This document shows, in pieces, positions 36,637 through 46,465 of a stretch of DNA of 64,000 nucleotides (positions are counted from its first letter, which is position 1; the number at the start of each line of letters is the position of its first letter). The stretch covers positions 496,001-560,000 of the forward strand of contig CAWFYJ010000003.1 in NCBI GenBank assembly GCA_963820055.1, given 5' to 3'. This stretch comes from RHKX01 sp963820055. GTDB lineage: Bacteria > Actinomycetota > Thermoleophilia > Solirubrobacterales > 70-9. The notes beneath the pieces were generated by a model. It saw nothing but the letters and a program-made list of their open reading frames with translations. It was not told where the DNA came from and ran no database searches. The translations under genes and the position numbers were made by a program.

Positions 36637-37760
36637 AGGTCCGCAGCGCGGTCCTCCGCGAGATGGGCGCCCCGGCTCCCTACGCGGAGTCGCGCCCGAT
36701 CGAGATCGCCGAGCTCGAGCTCGACCCGCCCGGGCCCGGCGAGCTGCTGGTCAGGGTCGGGGCCGCCGGCCTCTGCCACTCCGACCTCTCGGTCATCAAC
36801 GGCTCACGGCCCCGGGTGATGCCGATGGCGCTCGGCCACGAGGCCGCCGGCGAGGTCGTCGAGACCGGCGAGGGCGTCAGCGGGTTCGCGACCGGCGACC
36901 ACGTCGTCCTCGCGTTCGTCCCCGCCTGCGGCGAGTGCGAGCCTTGCCTCGCCGGGCGGGCGGCCCTCTGCGAGCCCGGCGCCGCCGCGAACGCGGCCGG
37001 GACCCTGCTCAGCGGCGAGCGGCGGCTGCACACGGCGGCCGGCGACGAGATCAACCACCACCTCGGCGTCTCCGCCTTCTCCGACCACATCGTCGTCTCG
37101 CAGGCCTCGGCGGTGAAGGTCGACCCCGAGCTCCCCTTCGAGATCGCGGCCCTGTTCGGCTGCGCGGTGCTGACCGGCGTCGGCGCCGCAGTCAACGCCG
37201 CGCGGATCGAGCCCGGGCAGCGCGTCGCCGTCTTCGGCCTCGGCGGCGTCGGCCTCTCGGCGCTGCTCGGGGCGGTCCTCCAGGGGGCCGGGACGATCGT
37301 CGCCGTCGACGTCGTCGCCGACAAGCTCGCGCTCGCCACCGAACTCGGCGCGACGCACACCGTCGAGGCCGGGCCGGGCGCCGTCGCGGCGATCCGCGAG
37401 ATCACCGGCGGAGGTGCCGACCACGCGATCGAGACGGTCGGCAGCGCCCGCGTCCTCACCGACGCTTACGACGCGACGCGACGCGGCGGCACGACGACGA
37501 CCGTCGGCCTCCCCGACCCCGCCCAGATGCTCAGCATTCCGGCCGTCTCGCTCGTCGCCGAGGAGCGCGTCCTGCAGGGCTCCTACCTCGGCTCGAGCGT
37601 CCCCGCCCGCGACCTCCCCCTCTTCATCGATCTCTACCGCCAGGGCCGGCTCGACGTCTCGAGGCTGCTCACCCACCGGCTCGCCCTCGACGAGATCAAC
37701 GAGGGGTTCGACCGCCTCGCTGCCGGCGAGGCCGTGCGCCAGGCCGTCGTCTTCGACTGA
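36633..37760 (+). CDS. Zinc-binding alcohol dehydrogenase (MDR family)
   Basis: 375 residues from a GTG overlapping the previous stop. GLCHSDLSVING is the catalytic-zinc Cys/His region and GHEAAGEVVE the following motif. ACGECEPCLAG contains Cys residues of the structural-zinc lobe, and VAVFGLGGVGLSALL is the NAD(P) site. It oxidises an alcohol or reduces an aldehyde. With the thioesterase and OsmC it forms a small metabolic block. Confidence 0.88.
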   Translation: MKVRSAVLREMGAPAPYAESRPIEIAELELDPPGPGELLVRVGAAGLCHSDLSVINGSRPRVMPMALGHEAAGEVVETGEGVSGFATGDHVVLAFVPACGECEPCLAGRAALCEPGAAANAAGTLLSGERRLHTAAGDEINHHLGVSAFSDHIVVSQASAVKVDPELPFEIAALFGCAVLTGVGAAVNAARIEPGQRVAVFGLGGVGLSALLGAVLQGAGTIVAVDVVADKLALATELGATHTVEAGPGAVAAIREITGGGADHAIETVGSARVLTDAYDATRRGGTTTTVGLPDPAQMLSIPAVSLVAEERVLQGSYLGSSVPARDLPLFIDLYRQGRLDVSRLLTHRLALDEINEGFDRLAAGEAVRQAVVFD

Positions 37761-37761
37761 G

Positions 37762-38127
37762 TCAGGCCCAGCCGAGAACCGCGCCGATCTGCGTGTGGAG
37801 GGTCATCGGGTCGAAGGGCTTGGCGATCGCGCCCTGCGCGCCGAGCTCCTCGAGCCGCTCGGGGTCGAAACGAGTTGACCTTCGCAGTCAGGAATAGCAC
37901 CGGAAGCTCCTCGGCCGGCAGCAGTGCTCGCGGATGAGCCCGAGGGTTGCGGGGCCGTCGAGGTCCGGCATCATCACGTCGAGGAGGACGGCGTCGGGAA
38001 GCTCGTCACGGACGGTCTCGGTCGCCTCGCGGCCGTCGGCGGCGTCCACGACCTGCCAGCCGGCCACGTCCTCGAGGCACATCCGCGCGATCTCGCGGAT
38101 GTCGGCCTCGTCGTCGACGATCAGCAC
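37762..38127 (-). pseudogene. Response regulator (receiver-only), two frameshifts
   Basis: Joined frames give about 120 residues. LIVDDEADIREIARMCLED carries the acidic pair, DAVLLDVMMPDLDG the phospho-acceptor Asp, and FDPERLEELGAQGAIAKPFD the Thr/Lys end. Frames change near 37870 and 37915. No output domain follows, so it is a single-domain regulator of the CheY type. It follows the hybrid kinase gene and may receive phosphate from it or from the HPt protein. Confidence 0.8.
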
Positions 38128-38160
38128 CCGGCGGCGTCAGACGACCGGCCTCCGCGAAGG

Positions 38161-40141
38161 TCACGCGGTCGGCCTCGGCTCGAGGAGCAGGGCCATGGCG
38201 GACGGCGGACGAGCTCGGCCGGCTCGACGACGCTCTTCGTCGCATGGAGGCTCGGCCCGAGCTGGAGCTGCTCGCGATCGAGCCTCGGTCGAGGTCCCGG
38301 ACCGTGTAGACGGCGAGCGGGACGTCGACGAGCTCGGGCTGGCCGCGCATCCAGCGGACGAGCTCGCTGCCGTCGGCATCGGGCAGCGCCAGATCGAGGA
38401 CGATCAGGTCGGGGCGGCGCCGGCCGAGCAGCTTGCACAGCCTCGGTCGCGCCGGGCGCCGTCCAGACGTTAAGACCGGCTGCCGTCGAGAAGCGCCTCG
38501 AGCACCTGGGTGAGGTCGGCGTCGTCCTCGATCACGAGGGCGAGCCGTCCGTCCGAGTCCTCGTCGTCGGCGGCCGCTCGGGTGGAGGCGACGGCCGGCA
38601 GGGTGAAGGCCATCGTCGTTCCGTCCCCGGGCGCTCTCGGCCCAGATCCGTCCTCCGTGCTGATGAACGATGCTGCGCGCGATCGGCAGGCCCAACCCGG
38701 TGCCGCCCTTCTCCCGCGAGTCGGAGGCGTCGACCTGGCCGAAGCGCTCGAAGACGCTCTCGAGCTGGTCGGCCGGGATGCCGCGGCCGCGATCGATGAC
38801 CTCGAAGCGGACCTCGCTGTCGGTCCGCGGTCGCCCGCAGACGCACCGGCTCGCCGCGCGGGCGAGAACTTGACCGCGTTCGAGAGCAGGTTCATCAGCG
38901 TCTGCATGATCCGGTCGGGGTCCGCCCAGAGCGGCACCGAGCAGGGCTCACGCTCGATCCAGGTCCGCTTCGGCCTCCGCCTGCGACGCCATCGTCGCGG
39001 CCGCATGCTCCATCAGGTCCTTGGAGTCGCAGAGACGGCGCGACATCTCCACCCGGCCCGACTCGATGCGCTCGATGTCGAGGATCTCGTTGATCAGGCG
39101 GACGAGACGGTCGGTGTTGGTGACGGCGATGCCGATCATCCGCTCGGCCTCGCGGCGGGATCTCGCCGGCGGCTCCGCCGGCGATCAGGCCGAGCGAACC
39201 GCGGATCGAGGTCAGCGGCGTGCGGAGCTCGTGGCTGACGACGGAGACCAGCTCGTCCTTCATCTTCTCGATGCGGCGGCGCTGGGTTATGTCGGTGAAG
39301 GTGACGACGACGCCGGAGTCGGATTGGCTGTCGATCACCGAGCTCTTGTAGTAGACGGGGAACGACGAGCCGTCCTTTCGCCAGAAGAGGTCGTTGTCGA
39401 CCTCCTGCTCGCTCCCGTGGAGCATCGTCTCGTGGATCGGGCACTCGTCATGAGGGAATGCGGAGCCGTCCTCGCGCGTGTGGTGGACCAGCTCGTGGAA
39501 ACTTCTCGCCGCGGATCTCGTCCCGCTCGTATCCGAGCATCGTGCAGCCGGCGGGATTCGCGTACTCGACCCGGCCATGAGTGTCGATGCTGACGATTCC
39601 CTCGCCGGCCGAGTTCATGACGGCGAGGACGAACTCGCGGCCGCGCGCCGCCTCCTCGCCACGATCGCGAACCCGCTGCACGAGGCGCTGGATGGTGATG
39701 CCGATGATGATCGCGATGCCGACGAGGACCACGGCTCGGCGCCACTCGACGGGCGGATAGACGGGCGGTCCGAACACCAGGATCGGAGTCGGCGAGAGCA
39801 ACGCCCATGGCGCGCGATCGTGATCACCAGGCCCCTGCGATCGTCGTAGAGGGCGACCCAGACCACGCCGAGAAGCATCAGCGCGGAGATCCCCGCGGCC
39901 GTCGCCGCCGCCGGCCTGCCGCAGCAGGGCGACGACGAAGATGCCGAGGATCGGCGGCACGATGCGGGCGCAGCGGCGGCCACCGGTCCCAGGGCGCGAA
40001 GAGGATCATGGCCGTGAGGGCCACGGCGATGGCGATGCGGCGACGTAGGGGACGAGGGTCGACATCGACGATCGAGCGGCATGAGCGGGAAGGTGAGGAC
40101 GAACGCGGCCTGGAAGAGCCGCACCTCCCGCTTCGAGACAC
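38161..40141 (-). pseudogene. Membrane hybrid histidine kinase (PAS-HisKA-HATPase-REC), many frameshifts
   Basis: About twelve frame changes must be joined. The N-terminal half has several hydrophobic helices (RLFQAAFVLTFPLM, IAVALTAMILFAPW, VPPILGIFVVALL, AVVLVGIAIIIGITIQ). A PAS domain (MNSAGEGIVSIDTHGRVEYA), the H box SHELRTPLTSIRGS, the N box NLLSNAVKFSP, the G1 box DRGRGIPAD, GTGLGLPIARSIVHQHGG and a C-terminal receiver (LALVIEDDADLTQV, PDLIVLDLALPDADGS) follow. All motifs are intact. The end is the TGA at 38161; the start is uncertain (a GTG at 40141 is proposed). It likely senses a membrane or envelope signal and phosphorylates the receiver of the PIG-L protein through HPt. Confidence 0.75.
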
Positions 40142-40336
40142 CGCGGACGAAGGGATGAAGCGTGTCGCTACGGCGCAAGCGGCCAGGCCCGTGGCCGAGC
40201 ATCACCGCTTCCGACCGGCGGTCTCGGCGGTTTCCCCTGCGTCTGACCTGCTCGAATCCACGTCGCTGCTCACATCGACAGCGGACAGGTGTTCTCAAGC
40301 GCGGGGTGGACATAAAGGCAACTTGTCCGCCTGCCG

Positions 40337-41465
40337 ATGGGATGGAGCCAAGTGGAAAGGGATTCACATGCCGGGAAACCAGGCTGGGGATCGAAGAAAT
40401 CGGGGTGGCGGGCCGGACGGCGTTTCGTACTGCTGGTCGAGGACGATGAGGTGCTGGCCGAGGTTGTCGCCGAGATTTTGAGTTCGGTCGCGGACGTGAC
40501 CTGGGCAGGCAGTGCCGAGCGGGCCCTCGAGATGTTGCCTGAGCGCCGCTGGGACCTGATCATCGCCGACATCGAACTTCCGGAGGCGAACGGGATCGAG
40601 TTCATCGGCAGCGCAAGGGAGGCGGACAGGACGCTCTCAACGCTGATCGTTTCGGGTCGGTCGAGCTTCGACTACGCGATCGGCGCGATCCGGGCCGGCG
40701 CCGACGACTACATGACGAAACCGCTCGCGCCGGCGGCGCTGATCGCCAAGGTTGAGGAATTGATGGAGGCGACGGCGGGCCGCCGGGCGGCGGGGCGTCA
40801 GCGCGTGCTCGCGGTCGGAGCCCATCCCGATGACGTCGAGATCGGGGTCGGCGGAATCCTCCTCCGCCATGCCGACGCCGGCGACGAGGTCGCGATCCTG
40901 ACCCTGACCGGCGGCGAGCACGGCGGCGCCGTCGGACCAGCGCGCCGCCGAGTCCGAGCGGGCGGCGGCGCTGATCGGGGCGAGGCTCTTCCACAAGGAC
41001 CTGCCGGACACGGGCGTCAGCGACGGCGCCGAGACGATCGCGGCGATCAAGGACGTGATCGACGCGGTCCGACCCGACGAGGATCTACACGCACACGTCC
41101 GCGCGACGTCCACCAGGACCATCGCGGCGTCCATAACGCAACCCTGGTCGCCGCTCGCGAGGTACCCCGGGTCGCTCTGTTACCAGGCGCCGTCGTCGAC
41201 GGTCGACTTCCGCCCGACGCGCTTCGTCTCCATCGACGCCTTCCTCGATCGCAAGATCGAGGCGATCGGGGCCTACGGATCGCAGGTCGAGATCCGCTCC
41301 TACCTCGACGAGGAGCTGCTGCGGTCGACCGCCCGCTACTGGGCGCGATTCGCCAACACCCGCTACGTCGAGCCGCTCGAGGTAGTGCGCGATGCCGATC
41401 TCGGCGGCCCGGTGGACCAGTCGGCGGCGCCCGCCCGGATGGGGGTTCCCGCCGATGCCCGCTGA
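40337..41465 (+). pseudogene. Receiver domain fused to PIG-L (LmbE-like) deacetylase, frameshifted
   Basis: Residues about 30-145 form a receiver: VLLVEDDEVLAEVVAEI, WDLIIADIELPEANG with the acceptor Asp, and GADDYMTKPLAP with the conserved Lys. The second half is a PIG-L-type de-N-acetylase: RVLAVGAHPDDVEIGVGG with the HPDD zinc site, and later DVHQDHRG. Frames change near 40935 and 41080. A receiver joined to a deacetylase would let a phosphorelay control removal of acetyl groups from an N-acetylated sugar. It is divergent from the kinase (195-base gap). A role in glycan or glycolipid synthesis is inferred. Confidence 0.78.
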
Positions 41466-42440
41466 CGGCTCAGCGCGCTCGCGATCCTGATCACGGGCGC
41501 CGGCGGGCCGTCCGGCTACTGCCTGCTCCGGAACCTCGCCGAGGAAGGCGACCGGCTGGAGCTCCTTCGCCGGCCGACATCGACCCCTGCGCCGCCGGCC
41601 TCTACTCTGGTCCCGCCCGCGCGGCGGCTGATCCTCGCCCCGCGGGGACGATCCTCGCTTCGCCGAGCGACACGTTCGACCTGTGCATCGAGCACCGAGT
41701 GGACGTCTCGTCCCGACCGTCGACACCGAGCTGATCCCGGTGGCGGAGCGGCGCGGGCAGTTCGAGGCGGCCGGCATCGCCCTCGTGCTACGCGAGCGAG
41801 GAGACGCTGCGGATCTGCCTGGACAAGTGGCGCCTCCACGAGGCCTGTGAGGGCTCGGTTCGCGTGCCCCGCTGCGCGGTCGCGGACGAGACTGGGATCC
41901 CTCGGCGACGTCCCGCTGCCCGCCTTCGTCAAGCCGCGGACGGGCAGTGGATCTCGCGGGGATCATGCTGATCGAGACCCGCGAGGCGCTCGAGCGGCAT
42001 CCCGCGAGACGGAACCGATGCTCGTGCAGGAGAACCTGCCGGGCCCCGAGTACTCGATCGACGTCCTCGCCCGCAGCGACGGCGAGGTCGTCGCCGTGGT
42101 TCCCCGCGAGCGGCTCCGGGTCGACTCGGGGATCGCGGTCTGCGGTGTGACCAAGCGCGACGCGGCGCTCGAGGAGTTCGGTCGGATGGTCGCCGAGCGA
42201 ATCCATCTGACCGGCGTCGCGAACGTCCAGGTCAAGGACGCGGCCAGCGGCGAGCCGGCGCTTCTCGAGGTCAACCCGCGGTTCCCGGGCACGATGCCGC
42301 TGACGGTCGCGAGCGGCATCGACATGCCGAAGCTCTGCGTCGGGGAGGCGCTGGGGAGCCCGATCCGGTGCGGCCGGATCGCGTACCGCCCCGCCGCGAT
42401 GGTGCGGATGATGGAGGAGACTGTTCATGGACACCGAGGA
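41455..42440 (+). pseudogene. ATP-grasp ligase-like protein, frameshifted
   Basis: Joined frames give about 320 residues. ILITGAGGPSGYCLLRNLAE is the N-terminal pre-ATP domain, then EETLRICLDKW, PAFVKPRTGSGSRG, MLVQENLPGPEYSIDVL and LEVNPRFPGTMPLTVASGID, characteristic of the carbamoyl-phosphate-synthase-like ATP-grasp fold. Such enzymes ligate a carboxylate to an amine or peptide. The ATG at 41455 overlaps the deacetylase stop. The 3' end is unclear, near 42440, because the frame runs into the PHP gene. The substrate is unknown; deacetylated amino sugar or an amine precursor is a guess. Confidence 0.72.
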
Positions 42441-43266
42441 GCTGGGCGTCGAGGCGATGCCGGTCGACGCCGCGCCGACGCCGGTGGCCACGAGCCGAGC
42501 GCGCTCCGGCTTCATCGCCGAGGACATGCACATCCACTCGACGTTCTCCGACGGGAAGCGGGACGATCGCCGAGAACGTCGCCGAGGCGGAGCGGCTCGG
42601 GCTGAGGCGGATGACCTGCGTCGACCACGTGCGGGAGTCGACCGACTGGGTACCCGACTTCGTCGCCGCCGTCGCCGAGGCGCGCGAGCGGACCGACGTC
42701 GAGCTTCTCTGCGGCATCGAGGCGAAGCTCCTCGACACGAGCGGCAAGCCTCGACCTGCCCACTGGCGGGGCTGATCGAGGGAATCGACCGCATCTACGC
42801 GGCCGACCATCAGGTGCCCCTCGCCGACGGGCCCCACCATCCGAAGGAGATCCGCGAGCGCGATCGCGAGCCGGCGAGCTGGACGGCGACGCGAGGTGCT
42901 GGAGGCGATCGTCGACTCGACTGCGGCCGCCGTGCGCGAATCACGACGACGTCGTCATCGCCCACCTCTTCAGCGTACTCCCGAAGATCGGCGTCGATGA
43001 GGCCGACGTTCCGATCGAACTGATCGAGAGGCTCGCGGACGCCGCCGCCGAGGGCGGCCGAGGATCGAGGTCGACGAGCGCTGGAGCTGCCCCTCCGCGA
43101 GGACCGTCGCTCCCTTCGTCGAGCGCGGGGTCGCGCTGCTCTTCAGCACCGACAGCCACCGGCCCGGGACGATCGGGCGCTACTCGCACTGCGCGACGTC
43201 GCGCCGCGGTCCGGAGCGCGACGGCTCGAGCACGCGATCGAACCGGGCGCCCGCAGGCCGGACTGA
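42427..43266 (+). pseudogene. PHP-domain metal-dependent hydrolase, frameshifted
   Basis: ATG at 42427 with GGAGGAG seven bases before. The PHP motifs are all visible across joined frames: DMHIHSTFSDG, VDHVRESTDW, ELLCGIEAKLL, IYAADHQV, VVIAHLFSVLPKIG and STDSHRPGTIGRY. It would act as a phosphoesterase or other hydrolase with a trinuclear metal site. It sits between the ATP-grasp gene and the glycosyltransferase, one base before the next ATG. A phosphosugar substrate would fit the context but is not shown. Confidence 0.75.
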
Positions 43267-43267
43267 A

Positions 43268-44745
43268 ATGCGGGCCCTCGAGTGGCTGCCTCGTGGGCAT
43301 GGCGCTCGCGGGCGGGATCCCGCCCCTAGTCGGCTGCTACCAGTTCATGCTCGCCGCGTGCCAGCGGCTGCGGCTCGGCGGCAAGCTTCGAGCCGTTACC
43401 ACCCGCGGGTGGCGATCGTGATCCCAGCCTGGAACGAGGGAGCCGTGATCGCGACGGACGCTCGAGCGCCTCGCTGGCGCTCCAGTACCCGCGGGAGTGC
43501 CTGCGGATCTACGTGGTCGACGACGCGAGCACCGACGAGACGCCGGCGCATCGCCACCGCGAAGCGCCGCACGAGCACGAGGGCGTCGTCTTCCACCTGC
43601 GTCGCGAGCACGGCGGAGAGGGCAAGGCGGCGACGATCAACCACGGGCTCGGGGTCATCCAGGCGGACGGCTGGTACGAGGCGGTGCTGGTCATCGACGC
43701 CGACGTCCTCCTCACCGCCGAGGCACTGCGGACTGATGACCCGGCGGCTCGCCGATCCGAGCGTGGGCGCCGTGACGGCCTACATCAAGGAGGGAAGTGA
43801 ACCCCCCGCCTACCTGAACCGCTTCGTCGCGTTCGAGTACATCACCGCGCAGGCCGCCGCCCGGCGCGCCCAGAACGTGCTCGGGGTCCAAGCGTGCCTG
43901 GCGGGAGGCGTCGCAGCTGGTGACGAGGGGCGCACTCGAAGCGATCGGCGGCCGGATCGACACCGAGGACCCTCGCCGAGGACACGGTCACCACCTTCAA
44001 CATCCAGCTGGTCGGCAAGCGCGTCGTCTTCGAGCCCAACGCGGTCGTCTGGGCGGAGGAGCCGCGCGAGCATCGAGGGGCTGTGGAAGCAGCGGCTGCG
44101 GTGGGGACGGGGCAACGTCCAGGTCGACGCGGCAGTTCAGCGACGTCTGGCTGCCGGCGTCACAACGGCGGTCGGCTCGGCGGGCATCAGCTTCGCGCTG
44201 ATCTGGTTCTCGGTGACGCTGATGCCGATCTTCATGGTCGCTGCGTCGGTCGGCCTGATCTCGCTCTATCTGATCGACCGCGAGTTCTCCGTGAACGTCT
44301 TCCAGACGCTTTGGGCGATCAACGTGTTCACCTATCTGTTCATCACGCTCTCGAGCTTCTCGGTCGACTGGCGACACGGCGAAGCATTGCCTGGCTCGAG
44401 GGCGATCGCGTTCCCCGGGGCTGATCTCGCTGGCGATCATCATCTACGCGTCCTACCCGCCGCTGCTGTCGACCCTCGGAGTGAACCCGGCCAGCGCCGA
44501 CCTGAGCATCGTGATCCTCGCTATCTACGCATGGCTGTCGCTGTCGATGCTGGCCGCCTACGGGGTCCGGCGTCTGGCGAAGTCGGGGCATCAGCAGTGG
44601 CTCGTCGCGCCGCTCCTCTACATCGTCGGGTACGGGCCGCTGCTGACCGCGAGTGACCGCCACCGCCTACGTGAAGGAGCTGCGCGGCGCGGAGATGAGC
44701 TGGGACAAGACCGAGAAGACCGGAAGGATCGGTGAGGCCGTATGA
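43268..44745 (+). pseudogene. Processive family 2 glycosyltransferase, membrane-bound, frameshifted
   Basis: Joined frames give about 490 residues. VAIVIPAWNEGAVIA begins the GT-A domain, then VVDDASTDETPA, the VLVIDADVLLTAEA with DxD, an AEDTVTTF segment, and QRLRWGRG, the Q-x-x-R-W motif of processive beta-glycan synthases. Hydrophobic helices at the N terminus and after the QRLRWG motif (GISFALIWFSVTLMPIFMVA, LISLAIIIYASYPPLLST) anchor it. Relatives make polymers such as beta-glucan or poly-N-acetylglucosamine. Poly-GlcNAc would need a deacetylase, which matches the PIG-L domain upstream. Ten or so frame changes are needed. Confidence 0.75.
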
Positions 44746-44893
44746 GCGCCGACTCGCGACGATGCGCCTGGAATGCGAATTCGCCGAAGAGGTCGCCGCT
44801 AACCGACGGGCCGAGACGATGCTGATGCTCCGCGGGATCGCGATCCTCGTGATCGTCGCGATCCTCGTGATCGCGAGGTCAGTCGTCCTCTGA
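44732..44893 (+). CDS. Very small single-pass membrane protein
   Basis: 53 residues from a GTG overlapping the end of the glycosyltransferase gene. A charged N-terminal half (RRLATMRLECEFAEEVAANR) precedes one C-terminal helix (MLRGIAILVIVAILVIARSV). Small helper peptides of this size occur beside glycan synthases. It has no recognised family, and the frame is supported only by its size, its overlap and the hydrophobic helix. Confidence 0.5.
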   Translation: MRPYERRLATMRLECEFAEEVAANRRAETMLMLRGIAILVIVAILVIARSVVL

Positions 44894-45232
44894 CCCCGGG
44901 CGCCTGGCGCCGACGGCGTCGCGCAGCTCACCGCACAGCCCGAGGACGCGAGCGGGCAGCTCCGGGCCCGCATCCCCCCCGATCAGGCGCTCGAGGTCGG
45001 TCTCGATGCGACCCGCGATCTCCGATCCCGCGCCGACGCCGAGGGTCCCGAGCAGCCCGCGGAGCTTGTGCGCCTCCGTCCTCGCAGCCGGGAGGTCGCC
45101 CTCGGGCGCACCGACTGCGTCTTCGATCAGGGCGATTCGCGCCACGACGGCCGGGAGCCGACGCTCCCAGATCGCATCCAACCTCGCTCCTAGCGCCCCC
45201 GCTTCGGCCCGCTCGTCGCTCACGCCGGACAC
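44879..45232 (-). CDS. HPt (histidine-containing phosphotransfer) domain protein
   Basis: 117 residues from a GTG at 45232. AARTEAHKLRGLLGTLGVGA holds the phospho-accepting His in the AHKLRG consensus, surrounded by helices that form the HPt bundle (RLPAVVARIALIEDAV, EIAGRIETDLERLI). It overlaps the small plus-strand gene end. It would relay phosphate between the hybrid kinase and a receiver, probably that of the deacetylase fusion. No catalytic domain is attached. Confidence 0.85.
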   Translation of the reverse strand: MSGVSDERAEAGALGARLDAIWERRLPAVVARIALIEDAVGAPEGDLPAARTEAHKLRGLLGTLGVGAGSEIAGRIETDLERLIGGDAGPELPARVLGLCGELRDAVGARRPGSEDD

Positions 45233-45281
45233 CGTAGCGCGGCCCCTTTACAAACCGCCGGCGTTCTGGCAAGATAGTTGC

Positions 45282-46166
45282 ATGAGCAACCTTTCTGCGG
45301 ACCCTCAGGACGTCGCCACCCAGCCGGTGCTGCCGGCCGACCTCGAGCTCGGTCCGGTGCACATCGTCGTCACCGACCTCGATCGCTCGATCGCCTTCTA
45401 CGAGCGGTCGATCGGCCTCCGCCTCCGTGAGCGCGAGGGCGACGTGGCCCGCCTCGGCGCCGGAGCCGGCGACCTCCTCGTCCTCCATGAGCGGCCCGAC
45501 GCGCGCCCCGCCGGCCGCCATTCCGGGCTTTACCACTTCGCGCTGCTGTTTCCGACCCGTCAGGAGCTCGGCCGGGCCGTGCGCCGCCTCGCCGAGACGA
45601 GGACGCCGATCCAGGGAGCTTCCGACCACGGCATCTCCGAGGCGATCTACCTCCCCGATCCCGACGGCAACGGCATCGAGCTCGCCGCCGACCGCGGTCG
45701 CGAGCACTGGGGCGACCTCCGCGATCCGACCACGATCGGCCCGCGCCCGCTCGACCTCGAGGGCCTGGTCGCACCCGTCGCCTCCGAGGAGCCGTCCGAG
45801 CACGCCGATCGCGACACCCGGGTCGGCCATCTGCACCTGCACGTCGGCGACGTCGACGAGGCGCTCGCGTTCTGGCGGGACCTCGTCGGCTTCGAGGTGA
45901 TGACCAACTTCGGCAGCGCGGCCTTCATCGCCGCCGGCGGCTACCACCATCACCTCGGTCTCAACGTCTGGAAGGGCGCCGGCGTCCCGCCGGCCCCCGA
46001 CGACGTCGTCGGGCTCGAGCGCTGGACGGTCGTGATCGACTCCGGCGCGATCGCCGAGCTGCGCGGCCGTCTCGAGGCGGCCGGTTACGAAGTCGCCGCG
46101 GACGGCGACGGGATCGTCGTCACCGATCCGTTCGGTGCGACGACCTCGTTTCAGCCGCCGGCCTAG
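45282..46166 (+). CDS. VOC-family protein with two glyoxalase/dioxygenase domains (CatE-like)
   Basis: 294 residues, two betaalphabetabetabeta modules. GPVHIVVTDLDRSIAFYERS starts the first, and a VGHLHLHVGDVDEALAFWRD sequence the second, with YLPDPDGNGIELAADRGREH between. The family includes extradiol dioxygenases and glyoxalases; CatE-like catechol 2,3-dioxygenase is the closest overall form. Metal-ligand His and Glu positions look present. TTTACA (45247-45252) and AAGATA just before the ATG suggest a nearly leaderless transcript. The stop shares CTAG with the SHOCT gene. Confidence 0.85.
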   Translation: MSNLSADPQDVATQPVLPADLELGPVHIVVTDLDRSIAFYERSIGLRLREREGDVARLGAGAGDLLVLHERPDARPAGRHSGLYHFALLFPTRQELGRAVRRLAETRTPIQGASDHGISEAIYLPDPDGNGIELAADRGREHWGDLRDPTTIGPRPLDLEGLVAPVASEEPSEHADRDTRVGHLHLHVGDVDEALAFWRDLVGFEVMTNFGSAAFIAAGGYHHHLGLNVWKGAGVPPAPDDVVGLERWTVVIDSGAIAELRGRLEAAGYEVAADGDGIVVTDPFGATTSFQPPA

Positions 46167-46432
46167 CCGAGGATCTTGGCCTTCTGGGCCGCGAACTCCT
46201 CGTCGGTGAGGACGCCGCTGTCGCGGAGCTCACCGAGCTCCTTGAGCTGGGCGATCGGGTCGGGCGCCGGTGCGGCGGGCGCTGCCTGCGGCGGCGGTGC
46301 CTGCTGCTCGTAGGCGGCCTGGTCCTGAGCGGCCCACTTGCCGGCCTGGCGACGGGACACGCGGTTGCTGACGGTCGTCGCGGTGCCGGCGATTACCGCC
46401 GTCCGTGCGACTCCTCTGATCAATCCTGGCAT
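46163..46432 (-). CDS. SHOCT-domain protein
   Basis: 89 residues. An N-terminal hydrophobic-basic segment (RTAVIAGTATTVSNRVSRRQ), a Pro/Ala/Gln linker and a C-terminal SHOCT domain (PIAQLKELGELRDSGVLTDE, then EFAAQKAKILG). It lies just downstream of the DUF6325 gene on the same strand, a pairing I have seen repeatedly in actinobacteria. Function is not established; the SHOCT domain is thought to mediate protein interaction or oligomerisation. Confidence 0.88.
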   Translation of the reverse strand: MPGLIRGVARTAVIAGTATTVSNRVSRRQAGKWAAQDQAAYEQQAPPPQAAPAAPAPDPIAQLKELGELRDSGVLTDEEFAAQKAKILG

Positions 46433-46465
46433 TCGATCTGGTCCTTTCTCTTCAGTTCGGTCGGG

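Noticed and set aside
40142..40336. Possible small RNA between the kinase and receiver-PIG-L genes
   Set aside because: No stable hairpin with a T-run seen; it is more simply the divergent promoter region.
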